Assembly (NCBI RefSeq): GCF_019722725.1
Contig: NZ_CP077941.1
Coordinates: forward strand, 558,001 to 622,000
DNA length: 64,000 nucleotides
Direction of reading: 5' to 3'
DNA from: Vreelandella profundi
GTDB lineage: Bacteria; Pseudomonadota; Gammaproteobacteria; Pseudomonadales; Halomonadaceae
Shown in pieces: positions 50,049-58,520 of the stretch (the stretch's first letter is position 1; each line of letters opens with the position of its first letter). The position numbers were made by a program, and so were the translations under genes. A model generated the notes under the pieces. The model saw nothing but the letters and a program-made list of their open reading frames with translations. It had not been told where the DNA came from and searched no databases.

Positions 50049-50837
50049 CTATTGCTTGCTGCCTATTTCATTATTTAACCCAGCGAGTAGCGCGGTAATA
50101 TCACTGCCCAGCGAGTTAATGGCCGGCTTAGCAAAGTAATAGCCCTGCTGCTGAATAATGCCAGCACGCGCCAGCCATAGCGCTTCAGTACGAGTCTCGA
50201 CGCCTTCGGCGATGAGGGGTATATCAATCTCTTGGGCAAGTAATATTATTGCGTTCAGCAGTGCCTGGCGACGAGGATCACTATCACAGTGCATGACCAG
50301 TTCGCGATCGATTTTTAGCTTGTCAGGCGTCAGGTCGGTGAGTAGGTCTAAATTGGCGTAACCATTACCAAAGTCATCAAGCGCCGTTTTAAACCCCATG
50401 GAGCGATACGCATCAATGATATTGCACAGATGCTGCCGATTCTGGACGCGCTCAGTTTCGGTGATTTCGAAAATGAGCCGATTCGCTGGCCAACCAACTC
50501 GCGTTGATACCGCTAACGTTGCCTGGATACAGGCTTCTGGTTCATAAACAGCGTTGGGCAAGAAGTTGATCGAAAGGTTGGTTTGCATACCCAGCGCGCT
50601 GGCCATTTCTATCGCTTTCACCCGGCAGGCTTGGTCAAAACGGTAGAGCAAATCATTAGTGACTTGTGCAATGACGCTGGCGGCGGATTCCCCTTGCAAG
50701 CCGCGCACCAGGGCTTCGTAGGCGACGATTCGGGCTAGTGATAGGTCCACAATCGGCTGAAATGCCATGGTGAATTCAAAAGGTAAGTCGCCTTCACAGC
50801 GCCTACAGCTGCCGTTAACGCGTGCGCACTGGCTCAT
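50049..50837 (-). CDS. Stand-alone EAL-domain c-di-GMP phosphodiesterase
   Basis: A 262-residue single-domain protein. All EAL catalytic motifs are seen: YEALVRG (EAL), NLSINFLPN, EITET, ALDDFGNGYANLDLL, LKIDRELV, IAEGVET and QGYYFAKP, so it should hydrolyse c-di-GMP to pGpG in the cytoplasm. The N-terminus has three cysteines (C4, C11, C14) in CARVNGSCRRC, a possible metal or redox site. There is no membrane segment and no GGDEF partner in the window. Confidence 0.87.
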   Translation of the reverse strand: MSQCARVNGSCRRCEGDLPFEFTMAFQPIVDLSLARIVAYEALVRGLQGESAASVIAQVTNDLLYRFDQACRVKAIEMASALGMQTNLSINFLPNAVYEPEACIQATLAVSTRVGWPANRLIFEITETERVQNRQHLCNIIDAYRSMGFKTALDDFGNGYANLDLLTDLTPDKLKIDRELVMHCDSDPRRQALLNAIILLAQEIDIPLIAEGVETRTEALWLARAGIIQQQGYYFAKPAINSLGSDITALLAGLNNEIGSKQ

Positions 50838-51037
50838 TGCTGCTCCTGAGTAGAGATTTCTAGTGGCTTGTCTGGCGCCGCTAAGACTTACATTGAGAAA
50901 ACGTAATATCTATACGTGATACAGAAGCACCTTGCGATGCTTAGTTTAGATCTCAAAACATTGCGGGTATAGATTTTGTATAGCACTAATTCGCTGTAGT
51001 AAGTTTTATCCGTTGTTTCGGCAGGCACCCATAGGCA

Positions 51038-51063
51038 CAAAAAAAGGCGCCTGGTGAGGCGCC
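51038..51063 (-). terminator. Rho-independent terminator of the CoA transferase operon
   Basis: A 6-bp GC stem (GGCGCC / GGCGCC, loop TGGTGA) with seven U residues following on the minus strand (complement of AAAAAAA at 51039-51045). It lies about 45 nt after the CoA transferase stop. Confidence 0.8.
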
Positions 51064-51105
51064 ACAAAGGGGAAGATATTTCACGTCACCGGTGCTTAAT
51101 GCGGG

Positions 51106-52335
51106 CTAGATAATGCCTGCCTCACGCAGAGCGGTGCGCTGCTCGGGTGTAATGCCGAGCTCATCCAATACGTTTTCGGTATGTTCACCCAGGTGCGGTG
51201 GCGCCGTTGTGGCGCTCATTTGCTTACCGTTGAAGCGAATAGGATTGGCTACCAAATCCACATGGCCTGCCTGTGCGTGGGGCAGGGTTTGCCTAAGCCC
51301 GCGCGCTTTGACGTGGGGGTCGTCAAATACCCGGTCTAGCGTGTTAATCGGGCCGCAGGGCACGCCTACCGCTTCAAAGGCTGCGAGCCATTCATCGGTG
51401 CCGCGTTGAGCCAGTGCCGCTTCCAGCTGCGGAACCAGCAATACGCGCTGGTTAACCCGTGCGCCGTTAGTCGCAAAGCGTGGGTCTTCAGCCAAGCCTG
51501 GCAGTGACAACACGCTACAAAAGCGCTTGAACTGTTCGTCATTACCCACGGCGACAATAATATGGCCGTCCTGGGTGGCAAACGCTTGGTAGGGCACGAT
51601 ATTAGGATGAGCGTTACCTAATCGCTGGGGCACATTGCCCGAGGTTAGGTAGTTAAGCGCCTGATTGGCGAGCACGCCGACCTGCACATCCATGAGCGCC
51701 ATATCAATGTGGCAGCCAACGCCGCTATCACGACGCTGATAAAGCGCCGCCAGCACCGCGTTGGAAGCATAAAGCCCGGTAAAAATGTCGGTAAACGCGA
51801 CGCCGCTTTTGACCGGGCCACCGCCGGGTTCACCGTCTGGCTTGCCGGTCATGCTCATGATGCCGCCCATCGCTTGGATCATAAAGTCGTAGCCCGCGCG
51901 ATGGGCGTAGGGGCTTTCCTGACCAAAACCGGTGATTGAGCAGTAAATCAGCTTGGGGTTTAGCGCCTGCAGGCTCGCGTAATCCAGCCCGTAACGCTTT
52001 AAGCCGCCCACTTTAAAGTTTTCTATCAGCACATCCGACTGAGCGACAAGCTGCTTAATCACCGCTTGGCCTTCGGGCTTGGCCATATCGATGGTGACCG
52101 AACGCTTGCCACGATTCGCGCACAGGTAATACGCCGACTCTTCTGTGCCACCCAGCCAAGGAGGGCCCCAATGGCGGGTGTCATCGCCGCTGCCGGGTCG
52201 CTCAACTTTGATGACATCAGCTCCCATGTCCGCGAGCATTTGTCCGCACCACGGCCCGGCCAGCACCCGAGAAATATCGAGTACTTTAATCCCGGCCAGT
52301 GGTTTGGTTGGCTCGCTTAACAGGGGCTTGCTCAT
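51106..52335 (-). CDS. Class III (CaiB-type) CoA transferase, probably for glutarate
   Basis: A 409-residue family III CoA transferase. N-terminal GIKVLDISRVLAGPWCGQMLADMGADVIKVERPGSGDDTR, then NRGKRSVTIDMAKPEGQ, and the nucleophilic Asp in VAFTDIFTGLYASNAVLAAL (D183). Enzymes placed next to glutaryl-CoA dehydrogenase usually move CoA from succinyl-CoA to glutarate or hydroxymethylglutarate. It lies 61 nt downstream of gcdH on the same strand and precedes a strong terminator, so gcdH and this gene form an operon. Confidence 0.85.
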   Translation of the reverse strand: MSKPLLSEPTKPLAGIKVLDISRVLAGPWCGQMLADMGADVIKVERPGSGDDTRHWGPPWLGGTEESAYYLCANRGKRSVTIDMAKPEGQAVIKQLVAQSDVLIENFKVGGLKRYGLDYASLQALNPKLIYCSITGFGQESPYAHRAGYDFMIQAMGGIMSMTGKPDGEPGGGPVKSGVAFTDIFTGLYASNAVLAALYQRRDSGVGCHIDMALMDVQVGVLANQALNYLTSGNVPQRLGNAHPNIVPYQAFATQDGHIIVAVGNDEQFKRFCSVLSLPGLAEDPRFATNGARVNQRVLLVPQLEAALAQRGTDEWLAAFEAVGVPCGPINTLDRVFDDPHVKARGLRQTLPHAQAGHVDLVANPIRFNGKQMSATTAPPHLGEHTENVLDELGITPEQRTALREAGII

Positions 52336-52396
52336 AACAGCTGCTTCCTTGGCTGAATACGTTTAACGTTTATTGCTCAGGGTTCTATTAAGACTA

Positions 52397-53575
52397 TTAA
52401 AAGAACGACTGAATGCCCGTCTGCGCACGGCCTAGAATCAAGGCGTGCACGTCGTGAGTACCTTCGTACGTATTCACCGACTCTAAGTTGACCATGTGGC
52501 GAATGACGCCGTATTCGTCGGAAACACCGTTGCCGCCGTGCATGTCACGGGACTGGCGGGCGATATCCAGCGCTTTGCCGCAGTTGTTACGCTTGATCAG
52601 CGAGACCATTTCCGGTGCCCAGTTGCCGCTGTCCATCAGGCGGCCAACCTGCAGCGCTGCCTGTAGACCCAGGGTGATTTCGGTCTGCATATCGGCCAGT
52701 TTTTTCTGGATGAGCTGATTGGCAGCCAGCGGGCGGCCAAACTGCTTACGATCAAGCGTATATTGGCGCGCGGCGTGCCAGCAGAATTCAGCGGTGCCCA
52801 TGACGCCCCAAGCGATGCCGTAGCGGGCTTTGTTCAAACAGCCAAACGGGCCTTTCAGACCGCTGACGTTAGGCAGCAGGTTCTCTTCAGGAACGAAGGC
52901 GTTGTCCAGTACGATCTCACCGGTCGTCGAGGCGCGCAGCGATACTTTGCCTTCAATTTTGGGCGTGCTGAAACCGTCGGTTCCGCGCTCAACGATAAAG
53001 CCTTTAATCTGATTGTCGTGAGCCGCTGACTTGGCCCATACCACCGCGATATCGGCAATCGGGCTGTTGGTGATCCACATTTTGGCGCCGGTTAGGCGGT
53101 AGCCGCCGTCGACTTTTTCAGCGCGGGTAATCATGCCGCCCGGGTCTGAGCCGTGGTCGGGTTCGGTCAAGCCAAAGCAGCCAATCATTTTACCGCTGGC
53201 AAGCTTGGGCAGAAATTTTTGCTTCTGCTCTTCAGAGCCGTAGGTTTCGATGGGGTACATCACCAGCGAAGACTGCACGCTCATGGCTGAACGGTAGCCA
53301 GAGTCAACGCGCTCAACTTCACGAGCAATCAAGCCGTACGCGACGTGGTTAACGCCAGCACCGCCGTATTCAGGGGAAACGGTGGCGCCGAGCAGGCCAA
53401 GTTCGCCCATCTCGCTCATGATTTCACGTTCAAAGCGCTCTTCACGGAAGGCCGTTAGCACGCGGGGCTGAAGGTTTTCCTGGCAGTAATCATAGGCTGC
53501 ATCACGAATCTGGCGCTCTTCATCCGTCAGCTGTTGTTCCAGTAGCAGCGGGTCGTCCCAGTTAAAATGCGTCAT
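52397..53575 (-). CDS. gcdH: Glutaryl-CoA dehydrogenase
   Basis: A 392-residue acyl-CoA dehydrogenase. The flavin/substrate motifs are [16 protein letters not shown] and [18 protein letters not shown], with the catalytic base in [18 protein letters not shown] (E at about 371). The spacing and N-terminus ([20 protein letters not shown]) match GcdH, which oxidises and decarboxylates glutaryl-CoA to crotonyl-CoA. ATG 53575 is chosen because it gives the family's usual length; the open frame extends 27 codons further with an unlikely leader. It is probably regulated by the GntR protein encoded just upstream. Confidence 0.9.
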   Translation of the reverse strand: MTHFNWDDPLLLEQQLTDEERQIRDAAYDYCQENLQPRVLTAFREERFEREIMSEMGELGLLGATVSPEYGGAGVNHVAYGLIAREVERVDSGYRSAMSVQSSLVMYPIETYGSEEQKQKFLPKLASGKMIGCFGLTEPDHGSDPGGMITRAEKVDGGYRLTGAKMWITNSPIADIAVVWAKSAAHDNQIKGFIVERGTDGFSTPKIEGKVSLRASTTGEIVLDNAFVPEENLLPNVSGLKGPFGCLNKARYGIAWGVMGTAEFCWHAARQYTLDRKQFGRPLAANQLIQKKLADMQTEITLGLQAALQVGRLMDSGNWAPEMVSLIKRNNCGKALDIARQSRDMHGGNGVSDEYGVIRHMVNLESVNTYEGTHDVHALILGRAQTGIQSFF

Positions 53576-53738
53576 GGCGTGAATTCCTCGATTCGTTATG
53601 CAGGCGCTATAAATCGCCCACGGCAATGGATTGGCTGCAAAATAGCATAAGGCCAATGTATCGCCGTTAGTTTAAAATATCTACATTTTTTTAAAACGCA
53701 GAATTTATTTTGAGGTGGCACCGCTTAAATCGAAAGGT

Positions 53739-54518
53739 TTATTCGATGCCGTGCGCTTTGAGAACGCGGGTAATGATCGGAACCGGCGTCATCAGGTGGT
53801 CGCGCATCAGAGTGTCGGCCTGAGCGATGTCGCGGGCTAAAATGACATCCACCAGCGCTGAGTGCTCTTGGCGCTTAAGTTCTAATGCCTGGGGCGACAT
53901 CACGGTTTCTTGCAGCCATAGATGGCGGTAGCGCTCTACCTGATCAAATAGCGTGTTGCGCATCTGCAGCAGGTGAGGGGAGTTGCAGCCGCTGGCAATC
54001 GCGGTGTGAAAGGTTTTATGACGCTGATCCCAGAGTTCGAGCAGGTCATCGGGTGTATTGATGTCGGTGACTTTCGCTAATAGGTGAGCGGTGGCGAGCA
54101 CCATGGCCTCCCAGTCGTCGTCGCCGCGCTGTATAGCCAGGCGCAGAATTAGCCCTTCAAGCTGGGCACGGGCATCGTAAATATCATTGAGCTCGGCCAG
54201 CGACATCGGCGCGACGCGGTAGCCACGCTGGCTAATCGCCACGACTAAACGATCCGCCACCAGTTGGGAGAGCGCTTCGCGCAGCGGCCCGGTGCTAGCG
54301 CCGTAATGCTCTTTAAGGTGTGTCATTAATAGCTTTTGTCCCGGCGCATAGCAGCCGCGAATAATGTCATGCTTAAGCTGACGATAAGCGCTAATGGCTA
54401 AATTTTGGCGGGGACCGCTTGGCTCGCTAATGTTTTTTTCCTTAAGGGCTGGCGCTTGAAGATCGGATTCTTGAAGGTCGGACGCTTGCAAATCCGACGC
54501 CTTAACTTCGGGCTCCAT
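53739..54518 (-). CDS. GntR-family regulator (FCD) with repeat-bearing N-terminus
   Basis: About 259 residues. A winged helix (QLKHDIIRGCYAPGQKLLMTHLKEHYGASTGPLREALSQLVADRLV) precedes an FCD effector domain (LNDIYDARAQLEGLILRLAI, WDQRHKTFHTAIASGCN, late MRDHLM). The N-terminal 30 residues are unusual: pentapeptide-like repeats ASDLQ, ASDLQ, ESDLQ, APALK from a 15-nt tandem repeat. ATG 54518 is preferred because AGGAG lies upstream. It sits upstream of gcdH on the same strand and divergent from the TAXI-TRAP genes, so it may control both. Confidence 0.84.
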   Translation of the reverse strand: MEPEVKASDLQASDLQESDLQAPALKEKNISEPSGPRQNLAISAYRQLKHDIIRGCYAPGQKLLMTHLKEHYGASTGPLREALSQLVADRLVVAISQRGYRVAPMSLAELNDIYDARAQLEGLILRLAIQRGDDDWEAMVLATAHLLAKVTDINTPDDLLELWDQRHKTFHTAIASGCNSPHLLQMRNTLFDQVERYRHLWLQETVMSPQALELKRQEHSALVDVILARDIAQADTLMRDHLMTPVPIITRVLKAHGIE

Positions 54519-54860
54519 ATCAGTATGGCTCCTGGGCGAGTAGCGGTACATTGTGAGAGATTGTCAGCTATTATCAATAAATATTAACTATTTGGCAGAG
54601 GTAAAGAGATTACTAACGTATTTCCGCATTGTTGTCGGCGGATTATTTCTGATGACCAGGCTGACATTGCTCGCGGTCGTGGGCGTTGTGATGTCGTTAA
54701 ACGTTAATAATGGCCAATTAGCATCTAACGCTTAAGCCGTGCTAACTTCTTCTCCACCGCGCCTGATTGGCCGTTTGATTGCCAGGCAGGCGCTGGGGCT
54801 CCAAAACCTCCTTTATCGTCAACCATACCTATAAGTCCAAGCAGGACGGAGGAAATGCTC

Positions 54861-55832
54861 ATGCGAACTCTACGCTCTCTATATTCCACAGCAGCCGCTG
54901 CATCGCTGCTCGCGGTCGCGCTCCCCGCTAGCGCCCAACAACTTTCAATTGCGACCGGCGGCACCGGCGGCGTGTATTACCCTATCGGCGGTGGTTTCGC
55001 CGAAATGATCAACAACCATATTGAAGGTGCTCAGGCGACGGCGGAAGTCACCGGCGCGTCGGTTGAGAACATGGGGCTGATCATGCGTGGCGATGCGGAT
55101 TTAGCGCTGGCCCTGGCTGATACGGTCTATCAGGCGTACACCGGCACCGGTGACTTTGACGGGCGTCAGGTCGAAAACACCCGTGCGCTGGCCTCTGTGT
55201 ATCCCAATGCCGTGCAGCTTGTCACGCTAGCAGAGTCGGATATTAAATCGATTGCAGATTTGGCCGGTAAACGCGTTTCTGTGGGCGCACCGGGCAGCGG
55301 CACTGAGCTTAATGTGCGTGCGTTGCTTGAATCCAATGGCGTTGACTATGAAGACTTTACGCCTCAGCGCCTTAACTTCAATGAAACCGCCGATGCGATT
55401 CGCGATGGCGATATCGACGCGGGTTTCTGGAGCGTAGGGCCGCCCACCAGTTCAATTCTTAACCTAGCCGCCACGCGTGATATTCGCCTTATTGGCTTCT
55501 CTGACGAAGAGATCGCTAACGCGCAGGAAGAAGAAGCGGTGTTTGCACCGTATGAGCTAGCCGCCGGTATGTATGACGGCATGGATGAAGCGGTTCAGAC
55601 GATCGGTATTCCTAACGTATTGGTGGTTAACGCCGATATGGACGAAGAGTTGGCGTACCAGCTTACCCAGCTGCTGTTTGAAAACACCGACGAACTGATT
55701 GCTGTTCACCCTGCGGCGAATGACACCACCGTTCAGTTCACAATGGAATCTACGCCGGTGCCGTTACACCCAGGTGCGCTGCGTTATTTCGAAGAAGTTG
55801 GCGCTGACATCCCGGATCGCCTACGTCCGTAA
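54861..55832 (+). CDS. TAXI-family TRAP transporter solute-binding protein
   Basis: A 323-residue periplasmic protein with a signal (STAAAASLLAVALPASAQQ) and the TAXI motif region LSIATGGTGGVYYPIGGGFAEMINNH, then VENMGLIMRGDADLALALADTVYQAY and LAGKRVSVGAPGSGTELNVRALLE. It binds a ligand, often glutamate, glutarate or another acid, and feeds the TRAP permease. ATG 54861 is used because GGAGG lies 10 nt upstream, while ATG 54855 would be only 4 nt from it. It is first in a three-gene operon with DUF1850 and the fused permease. The 300 nt before it hold the divergent promoters and nothing else recognisable. Confidence 0.88.
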   Translation: MRTLRSLYSTAAAASLLAVALPASAQQLSIATGGTGGVYYPIGGGFAEMINNHIEGAQATAEVTGASVENMGLIMRGDADLALALADTVYQAYTGTGDFDGRQVENTRALASVYPNAVQLVTLAESDIKSIADLAGKRVSVGAPGSGTELNVRALLESNGVDYEDFTPQRLNFNETADAIRDGDIDAGFWSVGPPTSSILNLAATRDIRLIGFSDEEIANAQEEEAVFAPYELAAGMYDGMDEAVQTIGIPNVLVVNADMDEELAYQLTQLLFENTDELIAVHPAANDTTVQFTMESTPVPLHPGALRYFEEVGADIPDRLRP

Positions 55833-55850
55833 CGGCTAAAGGACACCACC

Positions 55851-56363
55851 ATGCAGTGGCAACATCGACTGGTGGCGCTACTGATTGCATGTTTACCACT
55901 CGCCGAAGTGGGGGCTTCCCCCGCTTCGGCGACGCCGTTTATGCGATTAGCAGTGACGACCGAGCAAGGCGACGTCTTGGTGGATGAAACGGTTCCTCTG
56001 GGCGGCCGCTGGTGTATTAAGTGGCAGCACTCCGTTGAGCACTTCACCGTACTGGACTGCTATCGCAATGTGGCAGGCGTAATGCAGTTAGAACGTAGCC
56101 ATCAACCTGACTTCGCCGCAGGGCTTGGGCATATTTTTGGCCGTGGAGAGCAGGTCTCAGACGGTGAGGGCGGTTACTGGATTAATGCGATTGACGAGCC
56201 TGTCGTCAATAATCGCTATCTATTAAGAGTCGGCTCGCCTGCCGTCAATCATCGAGTGGTTTGGCCAGACGGAGAGCATCCTCAGGTGAGCTTGAGTGCG
56301 CTCGCCGCTGGACAGCGCGTGACCGTTCAGCTAGCCGCTCCTCACGCCTTCCCGCGTGAATAA
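55851..56363 (+). CDS. DUF1850 protein of the TAXI-TRAP operon
   Basis: A 170-residue exported protein (signal HRLVALLIACLPLAEVGASPASA) with the DUF1850 pattern GGRWCIKWQHSVEHFTVLDCYR...GLGHIFGRGE. DUF1850 genes regularly accompany TAXI-TRAP binding proteins and permeases, and the protein may be an accessory small subunit. It lies 18 nt after the binding-protein gene and 32 nt before the permease gene. Its molecular role is not known. Confidence 0.82.
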   Translation: MQWQHRLVALLIACLPLAEVGASPASATPFMRLAVTTEQGDVLVDETVPLGGRWCIKWQHSVEHFTVLDCYRNVAGVMQLERSHQPDFAAGLGHIFGRGEQVSDGEGGYWINAIDEPVVNNRYLLRVGSPAVNHRVVWPDGEHPQVSLSALAAGQRVTVQLAAPHAFPRE

Positions 56364-56395
56364 AAACGACATTAGTTAACGCTTCCGAGGACTTC

Positions 56396-58414
56396 ATGAA
56401 CGAATCCAATCAACCGTCGACCGTAATACCGGGCGGTAATGTGATTCAACCCCGCATGGTGCTGTGGTTGATCACTATTGTGGCGGTGGGACTTTCCCTT
56501 TTTCAGCTGTATTCCGCGGGTATCCAGCCGTTAGGGCTGTTTTATCAGCGCAGTATTCACCTGGCATTGATCATGATGCTGGCGTTTTTAATGTTCCCAG
56601 TCTTTGGCCCTACCAGTAAGCGTGGCGTCGTTGGGTGGGGAGTTGATCTCGTGTTTTTAGCCGGGGCGATCATCACCGGCGGCTATCTAGTGTTCAATCT
56701 GGATGAGATTTTCAGTCGCGCGGGTTTTTGGAGCAGTACCGACATTCTGGTCGCCTGTATTGCGACCGTGACGGTGCTGGAAGCGAGCCGCCGCGCGGTA
56801 GGTTTTGGTATGACCGTGATCGGCTTGATTGCCATTGTGTATGCCTTTGCCGGGCCGCGGGGCGAGCTGCCGTGGCTGGGCGAATGGATGCCGGGCATTC
56901 TGGAGCATCGCGGCTATACCATTGACCGCGTTGCTGGCCAGCTTTACTTGGGCCAAGAGGGTATCTTCGGCCTGCCGCTCGGCGTGGCAGCCACCTATAT
57001 CTTTATTTTTGTACTGTTTGGCGCCTTTTTGGAATGCACCGGTGCGGGTAAGTTCTTCATCGATATGGCGTATGCCGCTACCGGTCGCCAGCGCGGCGGC
57101 CCGGCCAAGGCTGCGGTGCTAGCCTCAGCGGGCATGGGGTCTATTTCCGGCAGCGCGATTGCCAACGTTGTCACTACCGGCGCGTTTACTATTCCGCTGA
57201 TGAAAAAACTGGGCTACAAAGCCAAGCAGGCAGGGGGCATTGAAGCTGCTGCTTCAACCGGCGGGCAGATTATGCCGCCGTTGATGGGGGCGGGTGCTTT
57301 CTTGATTGCCGAGTACACCAATACGCCGTACTTGGACATTGTGAAAGTCAGCATTTTGCCGGCGATTATGTATTTCTCGACGGTCTATCTGTTTGTCCAC
57401 ATTATTGCTCTTAAGCAAGGCATGCAGGGGCTGCCGAAAGAAGAGCTGCCGCAGATGCGCCAAGTCCTGAAAGAGGGCTGGCACTTCTTGCTGCCGCTGG
57501 CCGTGCTGGTCTGGCTGCTGGCGCTGAGTATGTCGCCCATGCGCGTCGGCTACTATGCGGTGGTCACCATGGTGACAGTGGCGGTATTACGCTATGCGCT
57601 GTGGTTCTTCTTTGTGGCGCCGAGACAGGGGCAGCCGGTAACGTCGACTTCGATTAAAAACGTTATTCGCGCAGGTTTTGCCAAGCTGATTGAAGGATTA
57701 GAGCTCGGTGCACGCAATGCGGTGTCTGTCTCGATGGCCTGTGCGGTGGCCGGTATTATCGTTGGCGTTGTGGGCTTAACCGGTTTAGGCCTGAAGTTCT
57801 CGTCGATGATGCTGGCTTTCTCTGGTGGCAACATTCTGCTCGCGCTGCTGATGGTGCTATTGGCAAGCTTGGTGCTAGGCATGGGCCTGCCGGTCACGGC
57901 GAGCTACATCGTGCTGATTGTGCTAGTTGGCCCGGCGCTTACCCAGGAGTTTGGTATCCCGCTGCTGGTCGCTCACCTGGTGGTGTTCTGGTACTCCCAG
58001 GACTCTAACGTGACGCCGCCCATCGCCTTGGCAGGTTTTGCCGGGGCGGCGATAGCAGGCAGTAAGCCGATGGAAACGAGCTTCCAGGCGTGGAAATTTG
58101 CCAAAGGGCTGTACCTGATTCCGCTGTTTATGGTGTTCAACCCAGAAATCATCATGGGTGGCCCCGTGCCGGTGGTGATCTGGAACGGCGTCATCGCCAT
58201 CCTGGCACTAGGCGCTTTTGCAGCGGCCTTGGAAGGGTATCTGTTTACCCGTATGTCGTGGCTACCTCGCCTGGCGATTACGGCGGCGATTATTGGGGTG
58301 TTCTATCCTAACCTGATGACCGAGATTGCCGGTGTCGTGGTGATGGTTGTGGTGATTGGTGCCAACTGGCTGGCCAGTAAGCGCCAGCCGGAAACTCCCG
58401 CCGTTAATGGCTAA
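56396..58414 (+). CDS. TAXI-TRAP transporter fused permease (4TM + 12TM)
   Basis: A 672-residue integral membrane protein that joins the small DctQ-like and large DctM-like TRAP subunits. N-terminal SLFQLYSAGIQPLGLFYQRSIHLAL, then the DctM part with PAKAAVLASAGMGSISGSAIANVVTTGAFTIPLMKKLGYKA, GGIEAAASTGGQIMPPLMGAGAFLIAEYTNTPY, GMGLPVTASYIVLIVLVGPAL and YSQDSNVTPPIALAGFAGAAIAG. It is the sodium-driven transporter for the ligand captured by the TAXI protein. A fragment of a related permease gene persists at 43200-43435. Confidence 0.9.
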   Translation: MNESNQPSTVIPGGNVIQPRMVLWLITIVAVGLSLFQLYSAGIQPLGLFYQRSIHLALIMMLAFLMFPVFGPTSKRGVVGWGVDLVFLAGAIITGGYLVFNLDEIFSRAGFWSSTDILVACIATVTVLEASRRAVGFGMTVIGLIAIVYAFAGPRGELPWLGEWMPGILEHRGYTIDRVAGQLYLGQEGIFGLPLGVAATYIFIFVLFGAFLECTGAGKFFIDMAYAATGRQRGGPAKAAVLASAGMGSISGSAIANVVTTGAFTIPLMKKLGYKAKQAGGIEAAASTGGQIMPPLMGAGAFLIAEYTNTPYLDIVKVSILPAIMYFSTVYLFVHIIALKQGMQGLPKEELPQMRQVLKEGWHFLLPLAVLVWLLALSMSPMRVGYYAVVTMVTVAVLRYALWFFFVAPRQGQPVTSTSIKNVIRAGFAKLIEGLELGARNAVSVSMACAVAGIIVGVVGLTGLGLKFSSMMLAFSGGNILLALLMVLLASLVLGMGLPVTASYIVLIVLVGPALTQEFGIPLLVAHLVVFWYSQDSNVTPPIALAGFAGAAIAGSKPMETSFQAWKFAKGLYLIPLFMVFNPEIIMGGPVPVVIWNGVIAILALGAFAAALEGYLFTRMSWLPRLAITAAIIGVFYPNLMTEIAGVVVMVVVIGANWLASKRQPETPAVNG

Positions 58415-58451
58415 GGGCGATAGCCGCAAAGACGCTAAGTAAGTAATAAAA

Positions 58452-58482
58452 AAAGGCCCGGAGATATTCTCTCCGGGCCTTT
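58452..58482. terminator. Bidirectional terminator between the TRAP operon and mrcA
   Basis: A long stem, AAAGGCCCGGAGA paired with TCTCCGGGCCTTT around a 5-nt loop, flanked by an A tract on the left and TTTT on the right. It suits both convergent transcripts. Confidence 0.88.
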
Positions 58483-58520
58483 TCGCTATTGCGCCGTGGC
58501 GTAGGGGTTAGCCGCTAGCG

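Noticed and set aside
54553..54735. Small plus-strand ORF of 60 codons with a hydrophobic stretch before the TAXI gene
   Set aside because: No ribosome site, no similarity and overlap with the divergent promoter region. More likely non-coding.
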